From positions 1 to 26,339 of the forward strand of contig DASZCN010000083.1 in NCBI GenBank assembly GCA_035943095.1: a stretch of DNA of 26,339 bases, given 5' to 3'. This document shows, in pieces, positions 15,371 through 23,192 of this stretch. The notes under the pieces are model-generated. The model was not told the DNA's origin. It made no database searches and worked only from the letters and a program-made list of their open reading frames with translations. Position numbers and translations under genes: made by a program. Position 1 is the first letter of the stretch. Each line of letters opens with the position of its first letter. This DNA comes from AG41 sp035943095. Lineage in GTDB: Bacteria; Gemmatimonadota; Gemmatimonadetes; Gemmatimonadales; GWC2-71-9.

Positions 15371-15949
15371 TTACACCGCGACTACCCGATCTCCCACTGC
15401 CACGATGCCCGAGCCGATGCCGCGGCAGTAGAACCCTCGCATCCCGTCGTCGAGAAATTGCAGGGTCTCCTTCAGCACGTCGCTTTCGACTGTGGCACCC
15501 AGCGCCCAGCCACTGAAGGGTCGGCAGGGGTGCGCGACCTGAAGGATCTCGAGCCTGGCCAACTCGCGTCCACCCTCATCGACGAGAGCCACGCCCGGCT
15601 CCAAGTCCTCGAACGTGATGCGGCGCTCGGCCTCGACCAGGATGTTTTCGCCGGCGCAGCCAGCCGTGATCCGATCGCCGAACCGGTGCCGCATCGCTGC
15701 ATAGTGAGACGTAAATCCCAGCGACACTCCGTGCGCGCCGTCCTCGTTCTTGGTCTGCGGATGGGCACGATGATGCACATCGACGAGCCACGCGCCATCG
15801 CCGGCTTGCCCCAGCACGCCATCCGGCCCGATCGCGAGGTGACCGACGGTCGAGAGGGGGGCGGTGTCATATACCCGGTTGGGCTTCTCGCCGGTCTTGA
15901 GCGACGAGCGCTGGACCTGCAGGCGGACGATGCGTCCGAGTTCGCGCAT
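15371..15949 (-). CDS. MOSC-domain protein
   Basis: A 192-residue single-domain MOSC protein. MOSC domains bind the molybdenum cofactor or pass sulfur, and small members act in detoxifying N-hydroxylated bases or in sulfur chemistry. The domain fills the protein; the glycine-rich GCAGENILVEA and conserved Cys C142 in HPCRPF are present. ATG 15949 is chosen because the family starts here with RIVRLQVQRS; no Shine-Dalgarno is seen, but TAGATT lies 5 nt upstream on the minus strand, which would fit a leaderless message. It is convergent with paralogue A and divergent from paralogue B, with 42 bp between its start and that of B. No molybdenum-cofactor gene is nearby. Substrate is unknown. Confidence 0.88.
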   Translation of the reverse strand: MRELGRIVRLQVQRSSLKTGEKPNRVYDTAPLSTVGHLAIGPDGVLGQAGDGAWLVDVHHRAHPQTKNEDGAHGVSLGFTSHYAAMRHRFGDRITAGCAGENILVEAERRITFEDLEPGVALVDEGGRELARLEILQVAHPCRPFSGWALGATVESDVLKETLQFLDDGMRGFYCRGIGSGIVAVGDRVVAV

Positions 15950-15958
15950 AACGGAATC

Positions 15959-15973
15959 TATCAAAACATGATA
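15959..15973. promoter_or_regulatory. AT-rich inverted repeat TATCA-N5-TGATA between divergent genes
   Basis: This small inverted repeat lies in the 42-bp divergent region between the MOSC gene and paralogue B, which is far richer in A and T than its surroundings. Promoters for both genes must overlap it (GATAAA on plus, TAGATT on minus). It may be an operator; five-bp arms are weak evidence. Confidence 0.35.
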
Positions 15974-15991
15974 AACTGTGGGTCGCTTCCC

Positions 15992-16357
15992 ATGCGCGTC
16001 ACGCTCGGTTGGGCTCGGTGTGCGGACAACGTGGCGGACGTTCTCCGTCGCGGGGCCTGGTATCCGGTCGTCGAAGAGACGTCGGACGGCCACGTGGTTC
16101 TGGAGGTGCGCCGGGAGCGCATCCGCCTCGTCCGCACGGATGTCACGATCCGAACCGAGCCTCCCGATCACTGGAGTATCGTCGTACGGACCGGCGTGCT
16201 GCGTCCCACCCTCGGGGCCCGCGGCAGCGAGGTCGTCACGACCTACGCGGTCTGCCCGATGTGTCACTACCGCCAGGACTTCGCGGGGAAGCCGGCGGCG
16301 CTGAAGTGCGTGCGCTGCGGCGCAACCTCGCCGGTGGACTGGTCGGAGACCTGCTAG
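15992..16357 (+). CDS. Small zinc-ribbon protein, paralogue B (unknown function)
   Basis: A 121-residue protein of the same unnamed family as the gene at 14867. Shared stretches are LRRGAWYPVV, HVVLEV, PPDHWSIV and the C-terminal ribbon TYAVCPMC followed by LKCVRC, then a conserved Trp-x-Glu near the end. ATG 15992 aligns with the paralogue; ATG 15968 would add eight residues and falls within the probable promoter. No Shine-Dalgarno is visible. It is divergent from the MOSC gene and convergent with the ABC permease gene, which ends 4 nt inside it. The two copies bracketing one MOSC gene suggest local duplication or a functional set. No function can be assigned. Confidence 0.75.
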   Translation: MRVTLGWARCADNVADVLRRGAWYPVVEETSDGHVVLEVRRERIRLVRTDVTIRTEPPDHWSIVVRTGVLRPTLGARGSEVVTTYAVCPMCHYRQDFAGKPAALKCVRCGATSPVDWSETC

Positions 16358-18078
16358 CCGCCGTCGTCCGGTCCGGGCTCCATCCGATCGAACACCCCGC
16401 CGAGCAGATGAATCGCTAGAACCCCTTCGAAACCAACGACGACGGCTCCTGACACTGAGCCAACGGCCGCGGTCCAGACGAGGTCCGCGCCGGCGGCGTG
16501 AACGGCTGCACCGATGAGACCGCCGACGAGGATCGCCGGCGCGAGGGCAACTGCCAGGGCCACGAGGCCGCCCGCCGCCAGGAGGATCCGTTGACCCGCC
16601 GCCTCGAGTCCCACGGGGCGGTTGCGCCCGACGGCGAGCCATCCCGGGAAGAGCAGCACCGCGGCATTCTGGACGAGGACCAGTACGCCAAGGATCGCGA
16701 TTGTGGTGGGCAGGAGCGCGAAGAGGATCACGAGCTGCTCACCCACCGTGCGAACTCCGGTGTGCGCGGTCGCCAGCACCAAGAACCCGGCGCCGAGACA
16801 GATCCAGACGACGCTCCCGAGCAGCACGATGGGCGTCGTCACCTCACCGCGCACGACGTCGTACCCCCGCATCGGGTAGGTCTTGAGGACGTCCAACATC
16901 TCGAGGTCCTGGCGCAGGTCGAACCGCACGGCGAGTGGGCCCAGCAGCAAGGCGCCGCCACCGAGCGCGAGGAGGACTACCGCCACAACATCCGGCCCCC
17001 CCAGCGGCGCTCCGCCGATCACAACAGAGACGGCGATCAGCAGGACGGTCAGCACCAGAAAAGTCCGCGGGCTCGAGTCGCGCAGGGCGCCCACCGCGTT
17101 TTTCCAAAAGATGGCCAGGCTCGGCGCTCCGGTCGGCGCCAGCCGCAAGCGGATCGCGCTCGATTTCGGAGTCGTGATGGCCTGGCCCGGTGAGCGCCCC
17201 CGCCGGAGCGCCTCGACCCGCCGCGCGACTTTCACGGCGTGCTCGACCGCCGCTTCCTCGAACGCAAGGGCGGAGCGCACGACCCATACGTAGTGCACGG
17301 CGAGCACGAGCAGCGCCGCGGGCAAGCGAGCCGCGAAGGTGGTCGTGGTGGGGGCGCGCAGCGGCCCCAGGACGGCTTCCAGCGGCCACACCGCGACGCC
17401 CAGCCATCCCGTGTGCATCGCGCCCGAGAGGGCCGCGAAGCCGTCGCGAGGGTCGCGCTGGAAGGCGGCGAGGAGGTCGGGCAGGGCGCGGTGAAGATCC
17501 CAGCCGACCAGGGTGACCGCCGTCCCGAGTACGAGCAGGGTGCCCAGCCGGCGCCGGACCCCTGCCACGCCGTGCTGGGTGAGGCTTCCCCGGAGCAGCG
17601 CCACTCCCGCGTAATGCAGCTGCAACGTGTCGTACACGAGCCAGAGGCCGATCACGTGGAACACGCGGAGCTCGTTCAGCTGGCCACCGGTGAGGAATAG
17701 TGCGGTCACCGCTGCCGAAATCAGCAGTGGGAGCTGCGAGCGCAGCAACTTGAAATCGATGACCTCCCGTCGGGTGAGCGGTGCGGTGAACAGATACTGA
17801 GTCTCGGCCAGGGTGAAGGGGAACGGCGTCTCCGCGCTTCCGAACAGCCAATTCACGACGAGCAGTACCGCGAGGACGCCTACGGCCCATACGTCACCCG
17901 CCGGCGTGCCCACTGCCGCGATCGCCGCGCCGCTCTGTCTCCGAAATGCCAGCCAGTAGATGTAGAAGCAGCCCACGAGGAAGGCGATCAAGTACTTGGG
18001 TTGTCGGAGGCGGGCCACGCGACGCCGGGTGGCGTTGACCAGCGAGCGTCGCGACAGGTACAGCGCGGCGCCGATCAC
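16354..18078 (-). CDS. ABC exporter permease (ABC_export-like)
   Basis: Integral membrane protein of 574 residues with roughly a dozen hydrophobic segments, for example at YLIAFLVGCFYIYWLAF, VGVLAVLLVVNWLF and TFLVLTVLLIAVSVVIG. The order and the cytosolic loop (LFTAPLTRREVIDFKLLRSQ) resemble putative ABC-2/ABC_export permeases. It starts at GTG 18078, which overlaps the ATPase stop as GTGA, so the two are almost certainly one transporter. The substrate is unknown; control by a divergent MarR regulator would suit export of a toxic or signalling small molecule. The stop lies four bases inside the convergent paralogue B gene, with no terminator between them. Confidence 0.85.
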   Translation of the reverse strand: MIGAALYLSRRSLVNATRRRVARLRQPKYLIAFLVGCFYIYWLAFRRQSGAAIAAVGTPAGDVWAVGVLAVLLVVNWLFGSAETPFPFTLAETQYLFTAPLTRREVIDFKLLRSQLPLLISAAVTALFLTGGQLNELRVFHVIGLWLVYDTLQLHYAGVALLRGSLTQHGVAGVRRRLGTLLVLGTAVTLVGWDLHRALPDLLAAFQRDPRDGFAALSGAMHTGWLGVAVWPLEAVLGPLRAPTTTTFAARLPAALLVLAVHYVWVVRSALAFEEAAVEHAVKVARRVEALRRGRSPGQAITTPKSSAIRLRLAPTGAPSLAIFWKNAVGALRDSSPRTFLVLTVLLIAVSVVIGGAPLGGPDVVAVVLLALGGGALLLGPLAVRFDLRQDLEMLDVLKTYPMRGYDVVRGEVTTPIVLLGSVVWICLGAGFLVLATAHTGVRTVGEQLVILFALLPTTIAILGVLVLVQNAAVLLFPGWLAVGRNRPVGLEAAGQRILLAAGGLVALAVALAPAILVGGLIGAAVHAAGADLVWTAAVGSVSGAVVVGFEGVLAIHLLGGVFDRMEPGPDDGG

Positions 18079-18794
18079 GTGCCCGTCAAGGCGAGAAAGA
18101 TCTCTTCCAGGCTGCGACCGCGCAGATCCGGACGCTCGGCGAGGATGTCCTCGATCGTTCCGAGGATCACCTTTCGCCCACCCTGCATGATCAGCACCCG
18201 AGTGCACACCTCTTCGACCAGATGGAGCAGGTGTGAGCTCAAAAGAACGGCCGCGCCCTGTCGCGCCCGTTCCTTGATCGTCTCCTTCATCCGGCGGATG
18301 CCGGCGGGGTCGAGGCCCGTGAGTGGTTCATCGAGTAGGAGCGCTCGAGGGTCGTGCAGCAGACCACACGCGATGACCAGCTTCTGCTTCATCCCTCGAG
18401 ACAGCTCGCCCGGGAGCACCCGGGCTTTCTCCGACAGCTCGAGCTCCTGGAGAAGGGCAGGGAGACGGGACTCCACATCGGCGACGCCGTACAAGCGCGC
18501 GGTGAAGCGGAGGTGCTCTTCGACGGTCAGATAGTCGAACAGGTGGGGCTCGTCGGGCATGAACGCCAGCCGCCGCTTGGCCGCCACCGGGTCCCGCGTT
18601 ACGTCGTGCCCCCCGACGCGGACGCTGCCTGCCGTCGGCCGGATGATGCCGACGATACTGCGGAGCGTGGTGGTCTTCCCGGCTCCGTTGGGCCCGACGA
18701 GTCCCAGCACTTCCCCTGGCGCGACGCGGAACGAGAGGTCCCGCACGGCCTCGAGCGTGCCGTAGAGCTTCGTGAGTCCGGCGACCTCGATCAT
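18075..18794 (-). CDS. ABC transporter ATP-binding protein
   Basis: Cytosolic ATPase subunit of 239 residues that drives the adjacent permease. Walker A is GPNGAGKTT at 34-42, the signature is LSRGMKQKL (Arg where Gly is commonest), Walker B is ALLLDEPLTGLDP, and the switch His is in LLSSHLLHLVEEV. The arrangement fits the ABC-2/CcmA type of exporter ATPase. ATG 18794 is chosen because the family begins with IEVAGLTKLYG; an upstream ATG at 18875 would place the operator within the coding region. The 5' leader runs back to the MarR-type palindrome, so the regulator probably represses this operon. Confidence 0.93.
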   Translation of the reverse strand: MIEVAGLTKLYGTLEAVRDLSFRVAPGEVLGLVGPNGAGKTTTLRSIVGIIRPTAGSVRVGGHDVTRDPVAAKRRLAFMPDEPHLFDYLTVEEHLRFTARLYGVADVESRLPALLQELELSEKARVLPGELSRGMKQKLVIACGLLHDPRALLLDEPLTGLDPAGIRRMKETIKERARQGAAVLLSSHLLHLVEEVCTRVLIMQGGRKVILGTIEDILAERPDLRGRSLEEIFLALTGT

Positions 18795-18852
18795 CGCACC
18801 AGAATCTAGTCCAGCCCGGGGCGGGGGAGGGGTTGCGCCGGGCGGGAATATG

Positions 18853-18881
18853 ATTAATATGTTGACCGTCAACATATTAAT
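18853..18881. promoter_or_regulatory. 29-bp palindromic operator between marR and the ABC exporter
   Basis: Two perfect 14-bp arms (left arm ATTAATATGTTGAC, 18853-18866) flank one central base at 18867. It is an AT-rich island in very GC-rich DNA, in the divergent region, and each half contains a TATTAA that could act as -10 for the gene facing it. MarR dimers typically bind such palindromes, so repression of both sides by the adjacent regulator is the simplest reading. Confidence 0.75.
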
Positions 18882-18892
18882 TACCTACCTGG

Positions 18893-19354
18893 ATGAGCGA
18901 CCGCTCCGAGCTTGCCCTGCAGCTGACCGATGCCTTGATCGCCGCCCACGTGGCGGTGCAACGCGCCGGCGACCGCGCCTTTCGCACGTACGGGCTGTCC
19001 AACCGCGCCCACGCGGCGCTCGTCGCCGTGGACCTGGGCGGCCCGGACGGCGCCCGACCCAAGGAAATCGCCGCCGAGCTGCGCGTGTCGCGCGCGGCCG
19101 CCACGACGTTCATCCAGCGCCTCGAAACCAAGGGGTTGGTCGAGACCACCCCTGATCCCGAAGACGACCGCGGCGTGCGCGTAACGCTCACGCGCCACGG
19201 GCTGGACGTACTGCTTCGGGCCGGTCAGCTCGAGCGTCGCCTCGCGGCCCGGGCCATCGAGGGGCTGCCCGCCTCCACCATCGCCCGCACGGTGCACCTG
19301 CTCGGCGAGTTCAAACAACGACTCGAGGAGAAACAGATCGGCGTGGTGCACTGA
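18893..19354 (+). CDS. MarR-family transcriptional regulator
   Basis: A 153-residue winged-helix dimeric repressor. The recognition region (about 60-110) reads PKEIAAELRVSRAAATTFIQRLETKGLVETTPDPEDDRG in pieces characteristic of MarR: helix-turn-helix, then the wing with the DDRG turn and VRVTLTRHG. N- and C-terminal helices form the dimer interface. ATG 18893 lacks a Shine-Dalgarno and sits 11 bp after the palindromic operator, so transcription may start at or near the start codon. It is divergent from the ABC exporter and probably controls both itself and the exporter, with release on binding a ligand. The ligand is unknown. Confidence 0.92.
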   Translation: MSDRSELALQLTDALIAAHVAVQRAGDRAFRTYGLSNRAHAALVAVDLGGPDGARPKEIAAELRVSRAAATTFIQRLETKGLVETTPDPEDDRGVRVTLTRHGLDVLLRAGQLERRLAARAIEGLPASTIARTVHLLGEFKQRLEEKQIGVVH

Positions 19355-19378
19355 CCACCTTACCGATGTGCGTATCTT
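19350..19378 (+). promoter_or_regulatory. Possible promoter of the pyk operon
   Basis: ACTGAC (19350-19355), a 17-bp spacer and TATCTT (19373-19378). If used, it gives a leader of about 200 nt before ATG 19592. The 237 bp between marR and pyk hold no convincing gene; a 62-codon frame from ATG 19384 to 19572 has no recognisable features. Nearer the gene a small inverted repeat, CAAC-N7-GTTG, precedes the GGAG. Confidence 0.35.
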
Positions 19379-19591
19379 TATGCATGCCGCGTCCGCGTGG
19401 GGCGCAGCCGTCCGCCGTGCGAGATGGCACTTCAGGTCCGCGTTCTACTCGACCGGCAGTTGAACACTTAGCCTGCATCATTCGCGCTGTCCGAGGCTCC
19501 AGTCGTCAGCGGTTATTGCCGGGTCTTCACGAGTCGGTTTTCCACAATGAGGTCGCCAACGTGGAATGTTGAAAACTTTGGAGAACCCCTG

Positions 19592-21004
19592 ATGCGCCGC
19601 ACCAAGATCGTGACCACGCTGGGCCCCGCGACCGGAACGCCACAGGCCATCGCCGGATTGATCGACGCGGGGGCAAACGTGATCCGCGTGAACGCGTCGC
19701 ACGGCACCCCGGCGATGCGCGCGGGCTGGATCGCGGCGGTGCGGCGCGCGGCCCAGGCGGCCGACGCGGCGGTAGCGGTGCTGGTAGACCTGCAGGGGCC
19801 ACGCATCCGGGTCGGGAAGCTCGCCGAGCCGCGGGTGCTCCACACCGGGGAAAAGGTGGTGTTCGCGCCGGAGGACGTGGCCCGGGGCGACGAGCTGCCG
19901 ACGACGTACCACGATCTCGCCGCTGACGTGCGTCCGGGCGCCCGCATCCTCCTCGACGACGGGCTGCTGTCGGTCGAGGTGACGAGCGTCGCGCCTCCGC
20001 GCGTGGAGGGACGTGTCGTGGACGGCGGGACGCTGACGTCGAACAAGGGAATGAATCTCCCGGGCCTGCACGTCTCCGCCCCTGCCCTCACGGACAAGGA
20101 CCGCGAGGACGTGGCGGGCGCCGTCGCGGCGGGCGCGGACTACCTCGGCTTGTCGTTCGTCCGACGCGCCGAGGACCTGGCGGAGCTGCGCACACTGGTG
20201 CCCCCGGAGGTGAAGCTCGTCGCGAAGATCGAAAAGGCGGCCGCCCTGGACGACCTCCCCCGCATTCTCGAGGCCTGTGACGCGGTGATGGTCGCCCGCG
20301 GCGACCTGGGGGTGGAGCTCCCGTTCGAAGAGGTGCCGGCGGTGCAGAAGCGCCTGATCCGCGAAGCGAACCGCCACGGCAAACCCGTGATCACGGCGAC
20401 GCAGATGCTCGAATCGATGGTGCACAACCCGCGTCCGACCCGCGCCGAAGCGTCGGACGTGGCCAATGCGATTCTCGACGGGACGGATGCGGTGATGCTC
20501 TCGGCGGAAACCGCCGTGGGGCAATATCCCTTCGAGGCGGTGCGGGCGATGGACCGGATCATCCGGGAGATGGAGCGTCCGGGCGTCGCGGCAGGGATCG
20601 GCCCCGGCCGCGACGAACGCCGGCTGCGCCAGGGGGAGACCGTTTCCGTGGAAGATGCGATCGCGCTCGGTACGAGCGCCGTGGCGCGGATGCTCCAAAC
20701 GCCGCTCATCGTGACCCTCACCAAGGGCGGGTTCACGTCGCGCAAGGTGGCAGCGCTCCGCACCCCGGTCCCGATCCTCGCCGTCACCACGGAGCCCACG
20801 ACCTACCGTCAGCTCGCGTTGGTCTGGGGGGTGACACCGATCCTGGTCGACCGTGTCCCGGGGTACGACGCGATGCTCGCCGTCGTACGCGACCTGATCC
20901 TCAAGCGCGCTTACGCTCAGGCCGGCGACCGTATCGTGATGACGGCGGGCGTCCCATGGGAGGTGTCGGGCGCCACCAACCTGCTCAAGGTCGAGGTCGT
21001 GTGA
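19592..21004 (+). CDS. pyk: Pyruvate kinase
   Basis: Converts phosphoenolpyruvate and ADP to pyruvate and ATP, the last step of glycolysis. ATG 19592 has GGAG 8 nt upstream (19580-19583) and opens with the family's RRTKIVTTLGPAT. The protein is 470 residues, normal for a bacterial enzyme. The barrel carries active-site K212 and E214 (AKIEKA), D238 in MVARGDLGVELPFEEV, and TATQMLESM. The B domain lies at about 70-165. The usual NFSHG motif reads NASHGT here. The C-terminal regulatory domain is complete (about 345-470). It begins a tight operon, one base before the MBL gene. Confidence 0.96.
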   Translation: MRRTKIVTTLGPATGTPQAIAGLIDAGANVIRVNASHGTPAMRAGWIAAVRRAAQAADAAVAVLVDLQGPRIRVGKLAEPRVLHTGEKVVFAPEDVARGDELPTTYHDLAADVRPGARILLDDGLLSVEVTSVAPPRVEGRVVDGGTLTSNKGMNLPGLHVSAPALTDKDREDVAGAVAAGADYLGLSFVRRAEDLAELRTLVPPEVKLVAKIEKAAALDDLPRILEACDAVMVARGDLGVELPFEEVPAVQKRLIREANRHGKPVITATQMLESMVHNPRPTRAEASDVANAILDGTDAVMLSAETAVGQYPFEAVRAMDRIIREMERPGVAAGIGPGRDERRLRQGETVSVEDAIALGTSAVARMLQTPLIVTLTKGGFTSRKVAALRTPVPILAVTTEPTTYRQLALVWGVTPILVDRVPGYDAMLAVVRDLILKRAYAQAGDRIVMTAGVPWEVSGATNLLKVEVV

Positions 21005-21005
21005 C

Positions 21006-21785
21006 GTGAGGCTCGTGTTCCTGGGGACCGGGACGTCGTACGGCGTGCCACAGATCGGGTGTGACTGCCGCACGTGCACGTCGACCGATCCGCGCGACCG
21101 GCGGACGCGCACCGCGGCGCTCATCGAGTCCGGGGGCCGGCGCGTCTTGATCGACACGCCACCCGAGCTGCGCTTGCAGCTCGTCGCGGCCGGGGTGGGG
21201 TCCGTCGACGCGGTGCTGTTCACCCACGCCCACGCCGATCACGTGCACGGGATCGACGACCTGCGGGCGATCTCGGCTCGGCAGCGGAGCCCCGTCGACG
21301 TGTACGGCGCGCCCGACACGTTGGCCGAGCTCGAGCGCCGGTTCGGCTACATCTTCGACGGGACGCCCCCACTGCCCGGGACCAGCAAGCCGGAGCTCGT
21401 GGCGCATCCGCTCGAGCCCGATAGCGAAACGGAGATCGCGGGCCTACGCGTGCGCGCGCTCGCGCTGCCACACGGGGACCATAGCGTGCTGGGCTACCGC
21501 GTGGGACCAATCGCCTACGTGACGGACGCCAAGGCGATCCCCGCGGAGGCGTTGGCGCGGCTCACCGGACTCTCGGTGCTGGTGCTGAACGCCCTCCTCC
21601 CGCGACCGCATCCATTGCACCTCTCGGTTCCCGAGGCCGTCGCGGCCGCGCAGCAGATCGGCGCGCGGCGCACATTCCTGACGCATCTCACGCACGACGC
21701 GCCGCATGCGGAACTGGCGGCGTGCCTGCCGGCCGGCATTGCGCCCGCGTACGACGGTCTGGTCATCGACCTGGCCGCTGTCTAG
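21006..21785 (+). CDS. MBL-fold metal-dependent hydrolase (PhnP-like)
   Basis: A 259-residue metallo-beta-lactamase-fold phosphodiesterase-like enzyme. Starts at GTG 21006, one base after the pyruvate kinase stop, and opens with the fold's LVFLGTGTSYGVPQIGC. Metal ligands are in H74-A-H76-A-D78-H79, followed by further ligands in ALPHGDHS, YVTDAK and LTHLTHD. The Cys-rich GCDCRTCTSTDPRDRRTRT stretch near residue 18 matches PhnP-type proteins, which have a structural zinc site. PhnP cleaves cyclic phosphoribosyl phosphate, but there is no phn cluster here, so the substrate is open. It may instead process another cyclic nucleotide or RNA end. Confidence 0.88.
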   Translation: MRLVFLGTGTSYGVPQIGCDCRTCTSTDPRDRRTRTAALIESGGRRVLIDTPPELRLQLVAAGVGSVDAVLFTHAHADHVHGIDDLRAISARQRSPVDVYGAPDTLAELERRFGYIFDGTPPLPGTSKPELVAHPLEPDSETEIAGLRVRALALPHGDHSVLGYRVGPIAYVTDAKAIPAEALARLTGLSVLVLNALLPRPHPLHLSVPEAVAAAQQIGARRTFLTHLTHDAPHAELAACLPAGIAPAYDGLVIDLAAV

Positions 21786-21809
21786 ATTCGTCGCGGAGGA
21801 GGACACGAG

Positions 21810-23192
21810 ATGACGAAGACGCCCCCCCCCGACGCCACCCTGCAGCGGTTCCAGAGCCCTGCCGTACGCCAGAGCGCGGAGCTCGACGGGCTCGTACGCC
21901 AGGCGGTGTTCGGCCCCCCGGAGGAGCGTGATCAGGCCCGCTGGTTGATTTGGGAGATCGGGCAGCGGGCGGGCGTGCGCCCGGCGTCGATCCACGAGCT
22001 GTACCTCGCGCGGGGGCGGGGTGAGGCGCGGCCCTTCACGACCCCGGCCATGAATATTCGGGTCCTGGCGTACGACTCGGCGCGCGCCGTGTTCCGCGCC
22101 GCCAAGCGGCTCGACGTGGGTGCCCTGATCTGCGAGATCGCGCGCTCGGAGATCGGCTACACGGAGCAGCGGCCCGCCGAGTACGTTGCCGTGATGACCG
22201 CCGCGGCGTTGCGCGAGGGATTCACCGGCCCGCTGTTCATCCAGGGGGACCACGTCCAGGTGAACGCCAAGAAATACGCCTCCGACGCCGAGACGGAGCT
22301 CCAGGCGATCCGCACGCTCATCGAGGAAGAGCTGCACGCTGGCTTCTACAACATCGATGTCGACACGTCGACACTCGTGGACCTGTCCCAGGCCACGCTC
22401 GACCAGCAACAGCGCGTCAACTACGAACGCGCGGCCGAGCTCACCAAGTTCATCCGGGAGCGCGAGCCGCAGGGCGTGACCGTGTCGGTCGGGGCGGAGA
22501 TCGGCGAAGTGGGAGGCAAGAACTCCGATGTCCACGAGCTCAAGGCGTTCATGGACGGCTACCTCCGAACGCTCGCGCGTCTGGGGCGGTTGACGGGGAT
22601 CAGCAAGATCTCCGTGCAAACCGGGACGAGCCACGGGGGCGTGGTTCTCCCGGACGGGTCCATCGCCAAGGTGCAGCTCGATCTCGATGCGCTGAAGGCG
22701 TTGTCGGCGGACGCGCGCGCGCGCTATGGGCTCGGGGGCGCGGTACAGCACGGCGCCTCGACGCTCCCCCCGGATGCGTTCGGAAACTTCCCGCGCTGCG
22801 AAGCGATCGAGATTCACCTGGCCACGAATTTTCAAAACATCGTGTTCGACCATCCCAAACTCCCCGCGGACGTGCGCCGCGAAGTCAACGACTGGGTGAA
22901 GGCCGAGTGCAAGGATGAGTGGAAGAAGGGGGATACCGAGGAGCAGTTCATCTACAAGAGCCGCAAGAAGGCGATCGGCCTGTTCAAGCAGCGGCTGTGG
23001 GACATGCCCGCGGACGTGCGGGGCGCCATCGGGGCGGATCTCGAGAAGACGTTCGCCTTCCTGTTCGAGCAGCTGCGCGTGACCGACACGCGCGCGGTCA
23101 CCGATCGGTTCGTCAAGCCGGCGCTCCAATCGCACGCGCGACCGCGGGCCATGGTGGCCGCGGCCCCGGACGACCTCGAGGCGGGTGAATGA
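21810..23192 (+). CDS. Atypical class II (zinc) fructose-bisphosphate aldolase-like protein
   Basis: A 460-residue protein of the class II aldolase superfamily, probably cleaving or forming fructose 1,6-bisphosphate. The start has GGAGGA (21795-21800) upstream. The catalytic order is kept: D147-H148 in QGDHVQVN, E230 in VGAEIGEVGGKNSD, H275 in TGTSHGGVV, H314 in QHGAST, and a phosphate-binding strand IEIHLATNFQN in place of KINIDTD. It is about 100 residues longer than common class II enzymes, with an extra N-terminal helical region (about 1-90) and a lysine-rich C-terminal extension (about 370-460). Codons 5-7 form a C9 run. With pyruvate kinase in the same operon, a glycolytic role is likely. 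A tagatose- or other ketose-bisphosphate substrate is the main alternative. Confidence 0.82.
   Translation: MTKTPPPDATLQRFQSPAVRQSAELDGLVRQAVFGPPEERDQARWLIWEIGQRAGVRPASIHELYLARGRGEARPFTTPAMNIRVLAYDSARAVFRAAKRLDVGALICEIARSEIGYTEQRPAEYVAVMTAAALREGFTGPLFIQGDHVQVNAKKYASDAETELQAIRTLIEEELHAGFYNIDVDTSTLVDLSQATLDQQQRVNYERAAELTKFIREREPQGVTVSVGAEIGEVGGKNSDVHELKAFMDGYLRTLARLGRLTGISKISVQTGTSHGGVVLPDGSIAKVQLDLDALKALSADARARYGLGGAVQHGASTLPPDAFGNFPRCEAIEIHLATNFQNIVFDHPKLPADVRREVNDWVKAECKDEWKKGDTEEQFIYKSRKKAIGLFKQRLWDMPADVRGAIGADLEKTFAFLFEQLRVTDTRAVTDRFVKPALQSHARPRAMVAAAPDDLEAGE

Noticed and set aside
19384..19572. Possible 62-codon gene before pyk
   Set aside because: No ribosome site and no recognisable features; coding support is too weak to list it as a gene.
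19478..21223. 581-codon minus-strand open frame opposite pyruvate kinase
   Set aside because: Antisense shadow of the pyk gene; composition is Arg/His/Asp-rich with no family motifs.
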